A DNA stretch of 64,000 bases from assembly GCA_031216915.1 (NCBI GenBank), contig CM062291.1, positions 34,476,484 through 34,540,483 on the forward strand, written 5' to 3'. A program made the translations under genes and the position numbers. The notes under the pieces were generated by a model, which worked only from the letters and a program-made list of their open reading frames with translations, ran no database searches and was not told where the DNA came from. This document shows positions 54,624-64,000 of this stretch, in pieces (the first letter of the stretch is position 1; every line of letters begins with the position of its first letter). This DNA is from Pictodentalium vernedei. Taxonomy: Eukaryota; Mollusca; Scaphopoda; Dentaliida; Dentaliidae.

Positions 54624-54880
54624 CAAGCCAGAAAGTAAGCAGACTAACATCTGAAAAATTAGGTCCCCAGAGGGTGAATTTAGTGATGCTAACCTGCAGA
54701 GCAGGGTAGCATCAGAAAATTTACCTTCTTTGAACCTCAATCTGAATTAGGGTCTCATAACTAAACAGAAACAAGAACAACTCAAGAGGATAAATTGGTC
54801 CACTGTATAGGATAGCATAATCAAATTCACCCTCTGGGAACCTCATTCTGCGAATGTCAGACTGCTTATTTTCAGGCTTG
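54624..54880. mobile_element. hAT-like MITE
   Basis: Flanks GTCAGGAT and GTCAAGAT match 7 of 8. CAAGCCAGAAAGTAAGCAG and TTATTTTCAGGCTTG ends. Confidence 0.88.
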
Positions 54881-55079
54881 GTCAAGATCGAGCCATCAAT
54901 CTTTCAGTTTAATGTCCGATGCTCTAACCAGTAAACACCGATCTTCAATCTTATTTGTTAGTCCACTACAATCTTGATAACTCAGTAACATTCAATGGGT
55001 GGATATCTATCTGTATCCTATCAGTAAGTCCAATACAACCTTAATTAAAATGGAGTCATTTGTGTTCAAAGCACATTAA

Positions 55080-55720
55080 GGTGTATCCCCGCATTTTCAG
55101 TATGCCGTCACGTTGGTGACAAATCACTTCACAGTCTCTAATGACATAAGTGGCACTACTGGCACCTCATCAAAAATCCAAAATGTTTTATGCACATCTA
55201 GAGACCCTACTTGAACATATGAACACCCTTTCAATGTTTTGAATTAAAACCCCAAGTTGCCTTTCACCGGAAACCGATTCTCCAATGACAAAAGTGGCAC
55301 TACAGGGACCACATGGGCCGAATCAAAAATCTGAAACCTTTATGCACATCTAGAGACCTTACCGGAACATATGAACACACTTTCAGCATTTCAAATTAAA
55401 ACCCCTATGAGTCTTTCGCCGGAAACCGATTCTCTAATGACAAAAGTGGCACTACGGTGTCACATGGGGCCAAATAAAAAATCTGAAACCTTTATGCGTA
55501 TCTAGGCACCCTACTGAAACATATAAACACACTTTAAACAACCAAAATTACATATCCTGGAAGCCTTTTCATCGGAAAGCAGTATTTTAGCTCTGTCTTT
55601 AACCACATGGTGACAAAAATACAAATTAAACCTATTTTTGTCATCTCAAAACCTTTCAAAATTATAGCTCAAAAAAAGGGATGTACGGACGTCCGGACGG
55701 AGATCATCAATATATCCCTG
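55080..55720. repeat. Tandem array, about 155-bp period
   Basis: CTAATGACAAAAGTGGCACT-type blocks near 55138, 55274 and 55434, with TTTATGCACATCTAGAGACC after each. Ends beside GTACGGACGTCCGGACGG, the usual HINE-like border. Confidence 0.7.
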
Positions 55721-55924
55721 CATTTTTGGAAATGTGGAGATAATAACTTGGAAACACTGAACAGGTGGAAATCAACCTCTACCAGTAAATAAACTTGCTG
55801 TTTGTGAACCCTTTTTCTAACCTGACTTGGAAATGTCTCGTGCATAAAAAGAAAAGAAAAAAATGCCGATAGGATCACCGATCCAATGTCGAGTTGTAAG
55901 AGCACAAAAGTGGGTTTAATCATT

Positions 55925-56760
55925 ATCAACTCATCATCTGGAAACCAATTGTTTACAATTTACTATGTGAAGGGTCACTGTGACCTTGACCTTTGACCTA
56001 GTGATTCCAAAATAAATAGGGCTCTTTCTTGCACCAATGCCAACCTACCTATGAAGTTTCATGAACATGGGTGAAAACATTGTCAAATTATCATCTGGAA
56101 ACCAATTGTTTACGATTTATGATGTTCAAGGTCACTATGACCTTGACATTTGACCTAGCAAGTCCAAAATAAATAGAGGTCGTCCACTCACCTAGGTCAA
56201 CCTACCTATGAAGTTTCATGAATGTAGGTCAAACCATTATCAAGTTACCATCCGGAAACCAATTGTTGACGATTTACTATTTTGAAGGTCACTGTGACCT
56301 TGACCTTTCACCTAGCGAGTCCAAAATAAATAGGGTTCTTCCTCTCACTGATGCCAACCTACCTATGAAGTTTCATGAACGTGGGTGGAACCATTATCAA
56401 GTTATCATCCGGAAACCAATTGTTTTGATTTACTATGTTCAGAGTCACTGTAACCTTGACCTTTGACCTAGTGAGTCCACAATAAATAGGGTTCTTCCTC
56501 TCGTGAAGGCCAATCTACATATGAAGTTTCATGAATGTGGGTTGAACCATAGTCAAGTTATCATCCGGAAACCAATTGTTTATGATTTACTATGTTCAAG
56601 GTCACTGTGACCTTGATCTTTGACCTAGCGAGTCCAAAATAAATAAGGTTTTTCCTCTCGCTGATGCCAACCTACCTATGAAGTTTCATGAACGTGGGTC
56701 AAGCAATTATCAAGTTATTGACCGGAAACCAATTGCTCATGGATACCACCCGTCCGCCCA
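55925..56760. repeat. 157-bp tandem array with nuclear-receptor-type palindromes
   Basis: Five units. GGTCACTGTGACC or close variants at 55973, 56130, 56287, 56443 and 56600 (156-157 base steps), each followed by TTGACCTTTGACCTAG (with single changes). Units also share CATCCGGAAACCAATTGTT and CTATGAAGTTTCATGAA. The right border is ACCACCCGTCCGCCCAACCA. Probably the interior of a HINE-like element. Confidence 0.9.
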
Positions 56761-56904
56761 ACCACCCGCCCTCCCAACCACCCACCCGCCATTCGTCACA
56801 ACTCAACTAAAAAGCATCAACTTGTAAAGCAAATCTCCATGCTGATAAACTATGACATAAGCAAAGGTGTAATGAACTAAAAAAAAAATGGAGTAAAAAA
56901 AGCA

Positions 56905-57015
56905 AAAAAACTTGTCACAGAGCTCTGTCAAACAAGGTATATTTGGTTAAATATCAAATTGCATTGTGGGAAATATTTGCTGCTGAAAACTTTGCCATTT
57001 TGAATCAGTGTGCAG
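56905..57015. mobile_element. TTAA MITE family 2, right half
   Basis: GAGCTCTGTCAAACAAGG, CATTGTGGGAAATATTTG and CAGTGTGCAGAGGGTTA remain. Confidence 0.65.
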
Positions 57016-57186
57016 AGGGTTATTGCAGCATGTTAAAAGTTATTGAAATCGGATCTGATAATTACTTTTTCAAGTTCGCATATAATCCTGTATAAAAAAT
57101 CTTTAAGTAAAATCGAGTACACAGAGGGCAATAACTGTCTCAATTTTCATCAAAACACCGAATTTATAATGTAATCCTAGTCAATG

Positions 57187-57422
57187 TTAACCCTTTGAAT
57201 CCCAGAGGACGTTCTTCCCAGGGCATGATACGTCAAAATTTCATGAAGAAGGATGGCTGCTAAGTAAATGTGTGGAGTAGACCAATCAATATTTTCAATG
57301 TTAAGCACCACGGCAGCATGTTGAAAATATTAATTGGTCTACCTCCAAATAATCAATATGGACTCTTCCAACTGCTGCCATTGAACTGACATGGAAGATA
57401 CCACTAGGGTTTGAAGAGTTAA
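57187..57422. mobile_element. TTAA MITE family 3
   Basis: TTAA both sides. Palindromic AGACCAATCAATATTTTCAA and its partner. Second copy at 61737-61967 in opposite orientation. Confidence 0.8.
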
Positions 57423-57607
57423 TGTAGTATATCAAAATCTGTTTTTTACTTTTCCAGTAATCCCACAAACATTAAAAATTCAAGTAAAACAGAACTAACA
57501 AGGGTATTAACCCCCCCTCAGTTTTTAAGAAGTCATCATAATTTTTTAATGTGTGCAAGACACTATTAAAACAAAGCACAATATCAAATTTTATCGAAAT
57601 CAGAATA

Positions 57608-58318
57608 CAGCAGAACCTGTCTTGAGAGACCACCCCGTTTGCCGAGCAAAATTGGTCTCTCAAGACAGGTGGTCTCTCATAGAAATAGAGAAGAACTGAT
57701 TTTTCAAATTTTTTTTATTATTGTTTATTGTAATTCAGTTTTAATACAAATACAAATGCATTGTTTAATAAATTATAGATAAAAGTACATAAACTGAGAA
57801 ACTTCACTGTTGGGCCAACATCCTGGTTACATTTTTGAACTATTGATTTCTGTGCACACTGCATTGATCTTAACTGACTGAGTTACAACAATGAGGGTAC
57901 CAGAACACAAGCCATTTTTTTCCTTGCTCATGTTTCCTCTTCAGTCAAACACAAATATTTTGTTTGTATAAATTTGTTTCATTACAAATTATTGGAGAGT
58001 GCCAACAGGCACTCTCCAATAATTTTTAATAAAACAAATTTTGAATAACAAATTCAGACCACCAAAAAAATCTAACCCTCAACCTGTTTATTGATTTTAA
58101 TACTCTGAAATTGCCAAAAATGATTTTCCAGTCTCTCAAAACAGGAGAAAAACTGAGTTGCCACAGTTTTGTGGTCTCTCAAGACAGGTGGTCTCTCAAT
58201 ACAGGTGGTCTCTCATGATAGGTCCATTATAGAGTGTAACCAATCGGTACATGGCCACAGTGGTCTCTCAAGACAGGCGGTCTCTCACGACAGTGGTCTC
58301 TTGTGACAGGTTTTACTG
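57608..58318. mobile_element. pogo-like non-autonomous element, family P3, 711 bp
   Basis: TA at 57606-57607 and 58319-58320. Ends CAGAACCTGTCTTGAGAGAC and, inverted, CAGTAAAACCTGTCACAAGA. GGTCTCTCAAGACAGG repeats inside both ends. CAGTAAAACCT-type ends are known of pogo/Tigger elements. A family 5-like hairpin (GGAGAGTGCCAACAGGCACT, about 57955-58040) sits inside. Confidence 0.75.
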
Positions 58319-58595
58319 TACTACTGTTCACTAACTATGGCATATAAAACTATATGGTTATGATTACGTTCTTCGTAAGCATTTTTATTTCAGGAATAAT
58401 CAAGGCCTCCCCGACACATTTTCCAGGATTTCAAAGCCTTGAATGTCCCTTTGGCAAATTCAAGGCCATTCCTTGAATCCAAGGTCCCTCGGAAACCCTG
58501 CGTTAATGACGCGTGTGTTCTGTGAATCACCAAACACAGTGGTCAATAACAGCAATGGAGTTTGGAGAAATTGCAGATGATCGAGTACGTTGTTA
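58319..58595. other. Unassigned, with a hAT-like end scrap
   Basis: 58400-58502 has TCAAGGCCATTCCTTGAATC and GGAAACCCTG, the kind of end described for the complex at 46.9-49.3 kb. Confidence 0.45.
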
Positions 58596-58608
58596 TCGTG
58601 TCACAGCA

Positions 58609-58979
58609 TTATTTATTTATTTATTGGTGTTTAAGGTCACATACTAATGCACAATGGCTAATCGTGACCGTGACAGTTTTACGGGTGGAGGAAGCCGGAG
58701 TACCCGGAGAGAACCACGAGCAACGACAAGCAGCTGTCAGCTCCCCAACATCGTAACTCTGAAGTCTGCACCGCAGCACAGGCAGGGTTAGATGGGTTGA
58801 AAACATGCGCACCATCGACGTGCAGTACGCCTCAGTACACAGCGTCATCGTGCCCCCATGTAGGCAATCGGGGTGAAGTGTCTTGCCCAAGGACACAACG
58901 CGGAACCGCAGGTGGGATTCAAACCGAGGACCTCTCGGCTTGCAGCCTGCACCTCTACCAACTGAGCCACCGCGCCCCC
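58609..58979 (-). mobile_element. tRNA-derived SINE (family 1, head type II), full length
   Basis: Flanked by TCGTGTCACAGCA at 58596-58608 and 58980-58992, a perfect 13-base duplication. Minus-strand head GGCGCGGTGGCTCAGTTGGT (box A) and GGTTTGAATCCCACC (box B). The best-bounded copy in the window. Confidence 0.96.
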
Positions 58980-58992
58980 TCGTGTCACAGCA

Positions 58993-59360
58993 GTCAACAG
59001 TAAATGAGGGGAATTTAACTTGAAAAAAAACCCCATGCAATTCAATGGGTTGGAGTATTGTACAGGCACATTGAGGTTGAAACATGTTCCAGAAAGAGTT
59101 GGGACACAAATAAACATACCTTTGTCAAGTCAGGACACCATCTACACTGTCAGCATGAGAGTAACACCACTCATTAAAATTTAATTTACTTCGGAACTTT
59201 TTTGATGACTAGATCTGACATCGAAAAATTTAGTGCCAATTTCAAACCATGCGGACAATCTCAATTTGACTCACACACATTAGTCAGTGTCACGAGCATT
59301 GAGTGCATGTCGATTATCACTGTTATCAAATTCTTTGAAGTTGTTAATTTTAAAACATAC
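58993..59360. other. Unassigned sequence
   Basis: Nothing recognised. Confidence 0.4.
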
Positions 59361-59432
59361 ATAGACAGAATGTGATGCGTGTTTGAATCAGTGGGTGTTT
59401 TACATAACTCGTTGGAATGGCACAGTCAGTAA
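59361..59432. repeat. Half of the foldback element at 59777
   Basis: GTGTTTGAATCAGTGGGTGT and ACATAACTCGTTGGAATGGC match one arm of the following palindrome. Confidence 0.65.
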
Positions 59433-59774
59433 ATCTTCAGACAACCCAACATGCTTCAAACTTCTTTTAAAAAAGTTTCTCTCAGCTGTTTTGCAAATCT
59501 GCCCAAATTTGTACTTATATCAGTAATAGCCATCAAATGGTTAGGCCTGAATGGACACCAGCTGAAGAGAAACAGCGATACAAATTTCAACAAATAAGAT
59601 AATGAATGTAATTTAGACTGTTCCCAAAACAAGGTTGTTTTGAATTTTTTACCGACCCATTTGATCAGTACTGCTTGAAGCAAAACAAACAGACTCTTCA
59701 CGTTTGAGTTTAAACATCGGAATTAAAATTTGTTTATTTAACTGAATTTTAATGCATGGGGTGTGTAAGAAACA
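59433..59774. other. Unassigned sequence
   Basis: The open frame at 59456-59701 on the minus strand has no recognisable domain. Confidence 0.35.
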
Positions 59775-59776
59775 CA

Positions 59777-59937
59777 GAACACGATGTGTGTTTAAATCAG
59801 TGGTTGTTTTACATAACTCATTGGAATGGCATAGTCATATTTTGCTTGAGCCTATGCCTCTTGCAAAATATGACTACGCCATTCCAACTCGTTATGTAAA
59901 ACACCCACCGATTCAAACACACATCACGTTCTGTCTA
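59777..59937. repeat. Long foldback, about 70-bp arms
   Basis: From GAACACGATGTGTGTTTAAA to its complement, with GGAATGGCATAGTCATATTT arms around a loop of about 17 bases. Arms differ at a few positions. Confidence 0.82.
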
Positions 59938-60437
59938 TTTATTCGTAAAATTCTCAAAAAATATTATGAAAATCCATTGAAAAACATTTTCTATGCATTT
60001 TTTTCTGACAGTACTTAACATTTTATTTGATGATCCCTTCTGTACTTTCAGGTTTCAATTTTTTCAGGCTAACCCGTGCGGAAAAAAAAGCCTGACCAGT
60101 TTTGTGCATGTGTGTACTTGTCAGAGGCAAATAGGTAAGCACCAGTATTCAGCCTCCCTTGGGTATCATATACCAGTTGTTCATAGTTATTCAGAGATTG
60201 GCCGACTTTCACAATCAAGAAGTTTGGGCTATATATGGATATGGGTTTAAGTATCAGGGCAATTGCTTCAAGGCCAGTTTTGGCTGCCTATACAGCAAAA
60301 GATGTACTTAAATCAATTTCTCATGAAATTGAACAAAAAACCTAAAAAATAAACTGAAACCAAAAATATCTATTATGGCCTCTAAACTGAGAACATCTCT
60401 GTAATTTTTGGACACTTGTTAAAGAGTTTGGTAGAAT
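59938..60437. other. Unassigned sequence
   Basis: Nothing recognised. Confidence 0.35.
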
Positions 60438-60657
60438 TTAACCCTTCACCTATCGAAATTGTCGCATCTGCCCATGAAATTAATATAGTTTTCAAAAATT
60501 TCATTAAATCCGGATCCAATGCCCTCCTTATTAGAACAAGGTCATTCAAATGAGGGGTCACATGATTTGGTTTTGCTGAAATTTTCTGAACATTTTGGGG
60601 AAAAAAAATACTTAAATTAACAAAGTTTGATATCATATACATTGGTTAAAGGGTTAA
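60438..60657. mobile_element. TTAA MITE subfamily A, diverged
   Basis: TTAACCCTTCACCTATCG and TGGTTAAAGGGTTAA ends. GGGGTCACATGATTTGGTTT remains of the arms. Confidence 0.78.
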
Positions 60658-61127
60658 CAACAAATGAAATATTACTATGCTGTGATTATAAAAGCACTTG
60701 AACATTTTGACTGGATTTCAGTCATAAATTACATCATGATCCGGTCAAAATTTACTGCTTGCATTTGTGATCACGGCACTGTAAGGCCACAAAAAATTCA
60801 TTAATTGATTCTCAGGTAATTTCTTTTTCTTGCTTATAATGAGTATAGACTGAGAGGCCTTCCGCCGTCTTTTCACACACAGAATATATAGAAAATGCAT
60901 AATTAAACAAATTAACCCATTTTATTTTAACCTTCAAGTGACTAATTCTCACTGATCACTTTTTACTGAAATAGAACAGGTGACCCAACATTATGTCTCC
61001 AGGAAAACCCGAATGTTACACCCCCACAAGTGCCTTGGAAATCGCTTCTCGCAAAGTTTTGGCTGCCTACATGGACAGCCAAGACATGTCTAGAAACCAC
61101 TACAAATCCATTTGATGTAGACTGCCT
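60658..61127. other. Unassigned sequence
   Basis: Nothing recognised. Confidence 0.35.
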
Positions 61128-61339
61128 TTAACCCCCTGCACTCTGATGTCAAAATATCAAAATTTTAAGTTGTCATATATCCCATAATGCATCTAGAAAT
61201 TTAGCCAATTCAGTCTTGTTTGACAGAGCTCAATGAGCTCTGTCAAAGGAGATTGAATTTGCTAAATTCCTAGTTGCATTATGGGAAAATTTTGCACCTG
61301 AAAATTTTGACATAACGACATCAGTGTGCAGGGAGTTAA
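61128..61339. mobile_element. TTAA MITE family 2, complete
   Basis: TTAACCCCCTGCACTCTGAT and, inverted, TTAACTCCCTGCACACTGAT. Central hairpin TTTGACAGAGCTCAATGAGC. Confidence 0.88.
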
Positions 61340-61678
61340 TTATGTTCTTCAGATTTCAGGTACAAACAATAATGAAACAAGAGGCCCCTCGGCCAAGATC
61401 TATACTGTCACTGTCCATGCGTGGATTATGACCAGTCCATGGCAACTGTACTGTAATATTTGCATATTAGTTTGTATGGACAAGAAAGTGCATTTCCTTC
61501 CTGAAAATAATTCAAAGGACTTTCACACATTTGCTTTTTGTTTGTATGCTTTATGTTGAAGAAACATGTTGTAGTGCTACACAAAAATGGATTTCCTGAG
61601 GCACAGGGTTAGGCATAAGAAATAAAAGATTTGGGTCGGGTGACATGCAACTGAAAAATTGCAAAAAAACTAACTGTA
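61340..61678. other. Unassigned, with a possible element border
   Basis: ACAAGAGGCCCCTCGGCCAA at 61378 contains a GAGGCC-based hairpin resembling borders of repeated elements in bivalve sequence as I recall them. The other border was not found. Confidence 0.3.
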
Positions 61679-61740
61679 AAGCAGCCATGACTAGATTTGA
61701 TGAAAAATATCTTGAAAATACTCAGTGGGTAAAGAGTTAA
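61679..61740. mobile_element. TTAA MITE family 4, right half
   Basis: GCAGCCATGACTAGATTTGA to GTAAAGAGTTAA. Shares its TTAA with the next element. Confidence 0.65.
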
Positions 61741-61967
61741 ACCCTGGTGGTATCTTCCATGTCAGTTCAATGGTAGCAACTGGAAGAGTCCATATTAATT
61801 ATTTGGAGGTAGACCAATTCATATTTTCAACATGCGGCTTGAGGATGAACACTGAAATATTGATTGGTCTACCCCACACATTCACTTAGCAATCATTCTC
61901 CTTAATGAAATTACGACGTAACAAGTTCCTGGGCCAGAAAAATGGACTCACAGGGTCAAAAGGTTAA
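61737..61967. mobile_element. TTAA MITE family 3, opposite orientation
   Basis: TTAAACCCTGGTGGTATCTT at the left and GGGTCAAAAGGTTAA at the right. The inner hairpin is interrupted by GGCTTGAGGATG. Confidence 0.78.
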
Positions 61968-62286
61968 TATTTTATTTTCTCATATGACTTGTCCATTTTG
62001 TTCACTTTAAAACATTTGATATTTTGTTTTCATATTAATCAGTGATAAATAAAGACTTCCGTCAATTTCATTGGTCAATTTCAAAACTAGACAATTTGAC
62101 TGGCTGAACAAAATATAACTGCGCCGCATTTTCATCATTTGCATAATTAGAGTTGGGAGCTTTCATTGGTCAATTTCAAAACTGGACAATTTGATTGGCT
62201 AAACAAAATACAACTGGGTGACATTTGCATAATTTCAGTAGGGAGAATTTACGTTATCTGTCCTATTTAGGGTGGGTTATATTGTA
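61968..62286. repeat. Direct repeat of about 95 bp
   Basis: TTCATTGGTCAATTTCAAAA at 62067 and 62162, each followed by ACAATTTGA and GGCTGAACAAAAT or GGCTAAACAAAAT. Confidence 0.7.
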
Positions 62287-62509
62287 TTAATCTTTTACCA
62301 ACAAGAAAAACGCCATTCATTTTTTTTTTATATTTTCACTTTTTGCTTCCAAAACATTGGTGTATGACCCATCATTGGAACGAGCTCGACGAGCTCGTTC
62401 CAATAAGGTGTCATAACCTATGTTTTGCAAGCAAAAAATGAAAATTTTTAGTTATACGAGGATTTTTTTTCTAAGTGCCGTCTGCAACTCAAGTTAGGTG
62501 ATGGGTTCA
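62287..62509. mobile_element. TTAA MITE subfamily B, diverged
   Basis: TTAATCTTTTACCAACAAG left. Central arms GGAACGAGCTCGACGAGC still near perfect. Right end GTGATGGGTTCA mutated. Confidence 0.78.
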
Positions 62510-62574
62510 AAAGTCATACTAAGTGGCTAATTTGTACGTGTGTGTGTCATATGATAAATAGAATATGAAATGAG

Positions 62575-62690
62575 TGTTTTTCTCATATAATATTTATGAA
62601 ACTCGTCCGAATTTTCCGTTTGGGCTCGCCAGAAGCTCGCCAAAACGGAAAATTCTTAAGACTCGTTTCATAAATATTATAGGAGAAAAG
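62575..62690. repeat. Foldback, about 50-bp arms
   Basis: CTCATATAATATTTATGAAA and TTTCATAAATATTATAGGAG enclose CCGTTTGG and CCAAAACGG arms. Confidence 0.78.
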
Positions 62691-64000
62691 TTAAAAAATT
62701 TATAGTAATTTATATATTTTTTATACTTACCAATGACCCAGACATAGCTGGTGCTAACTCTTAAAATATAGGGCCAAACACAAATTTTGCCCCCCAATCC
62801 CCAAAATTTGCATCTAAAACTAAAGAAAAACATGTCCTGAGAGGCCCTCCACACTTCGCCCCTACTGCGCATGCGCAGTGTCAAGGACGTTCCGAAATTG
62901 GCGCCATTAATCATTCTAATAACCAGTGCCTGGTAAGCGCTATGTACTCAGCGGGGAGGCAAGAGTTCCCAACTCCTGGGAGGGCCATCCCCGTCTGGGT
63001 CATTGGTAAGTATAAAAAATATATAAATTACTATAAATTTTTTAACATTTTTATACTGTACCAATGACCCAGACATAGCTGAATAGTAAAAAGGCTGGAG
63101 GGCCAAGGACATAGAGCAAAATGGAATACGCTCAATAAAATAAAATAGAGTCATCCCCTGTAGGGAAAAGAAGTAATAGGCCTTACATGTATCTTTCTTA
63201 TTTATGATAAATTAGAAAGATACAACACCTTCCAAAAATTGAGCTTCATACATCCATGTACTCTATTAATATCCAATAATCCTTATACTAATAATTTTTA
63301 AAGTAAGCCAATAATAAAGTAAGTCTAGAGAATAGAGACTCTTATACTCCTAAAAGTGTGTGAGAATTGCATAATCATGTCCGTTGACATATGCAATATT
63401 CAAAGGCTATACTTTAAAAACTAAGACTTGAATGAATTTTATAAACTTAAACTTCTCACTAAACAACCATCCCAATAACAGCTCAGAATTACTAACTCCG
63501 GAGGAGGTATCCCCTTGTTTTCATAGTAAAAACAGGTGACCCAAGGGAACACCCTCCCCCCCCCTTTTTCTTGCCCTGGGTCAAATAGCCCAGAGCGAAG
63601 AGGGCAGCCGAACGGAGACACTGCCGAAACAGACAGCCTACCTAGCTATAGTAGCAACTGTTAAGTGAATGACATTCTGAGCAGTAGATAATAGACCTAA
63701 CAATAGAGGCCTCCAGAAATGGACTCGATATTTCTGAGATAAAATTCATGAATGGATGGCTGAGCGCAATGAGCAGCCTTCAAAAATCTATAATAGCAAC
63801 ACTATTAAAGTAAGCCCAAGAAGTAGAAGAACTCTTACTTCATGAGCCGAAATCTTAAGCACAACTGCTAAGCCAATGATATACCATAAGCAGTACGCTA
63901 GTTAATAGAATCCATTAACAATAAAATGGAGCGTAACGTCCTTCTACTAGACATCAAAGACAGAAGAAGCTTACGCCCTTGTAATAAACAGATATCTGTT
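62691..64000 (-). mobile_element. Third DIRS-type element, 3' end (runs off window end)
   Basis: 62691-62743 is exactly complementary to 62993-63045 (53 bases). 62993 to about 63085 then continues into TTTTTATACTGTACCAATGA, which should complement the other terminus beyond the window. This is the same layout and the same 53-base arm length as the full DIRS copy, though the sequence differs. A GCGCATGCGCAG block at 62865 parallels the CGCATGCGC of the other copy. From 63.09 to 64.0 kb I see no clear recombinase frame. Confidence 0.8.

Overview
This is a eukaryotic, AT-rich, repeat-dense intergenic window. I find no supportable host protein-coding gene, tRNA gene or intact rRNA gene. Almost everything recognisable is a transposable element, a palindromic non-autonomous element or a tandem array. 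The mix (DIRS-type retroelements, a Tc1-like transposon, tRNA-headed SINEs with AATA tails, tandem-repeat elements ending in a hairpin, and an AGGTCA-rich 157-bp array) suggests a marine invertebrate, most plausibly a mollusc. That placement is inference, because no host gene fixes it.

Layout. 1-2.1 kb is the 5' part of a decayed DIRS element on the minus strand. 2.1-9.1 kb holds TTAA-flanked MITEs, SINEs and a Tc1-like transposon of about 1.5 kb with one in-frame stop. 9.08-15.57 kb is a nearly complete DIRS element, coding on the minus strand: cysteine-rich gag, reverse transcriptase, RNase H and tyrosine recombinase, with inverted terminal repeats and a diagnostic internal complementary region. 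16-23 kb contains degenerate 162-170 bp and about 40-bp tandem arrays broken by MITEs and SINEs. 23.5-28.3 kb is one TTAA MITE split by three tandem Helentron/HINE-like elements, each with its own internal tandem array. 28.3-36 kb holds pogo-like MITEs, a short hairpin-ended element and a regular 128-bp satellite. 36-46 kb is rich in hAT MITEs with readable 8-bp target duplications, SINEs, and a 40-bp array cleanly interrupted by a hAT MITE. 46-51 kb is a nested hAT/HINE complex plus a LINE C-terminal remnant. 51-59 kb has a 5S rRNA-derived fragment, more MITEs, the 157-bp array with oestrogen-response-element-like sites, and a SINE with a perfect 13-bp target duplication. 59-62.7 kb holds palindromes and TTAA MITEs. 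62.69 kb to the end is the 3' end of a third DIRS element, recognised by its own terminal repeat and internal complementary region.

The elements relate as parasites and hosts. The Tc1-like, DIRS and LINE remnants are the only protein-coding ones, and only part of the DIRS coding is still open. The MITEs (TTAA piggyBac-like, TA pogo/mariner-like, 8-bp hAT-like) and SINEs would need transposases or LINE machinery from elsewhere in the genome. Many insertions are nested, so a relative insertion order can be read. The most unusual observation is that MITE families with different termini and target sites carry central palindromes built on the same GAGCTC-N(3-4)-GAGCTC hairpin.
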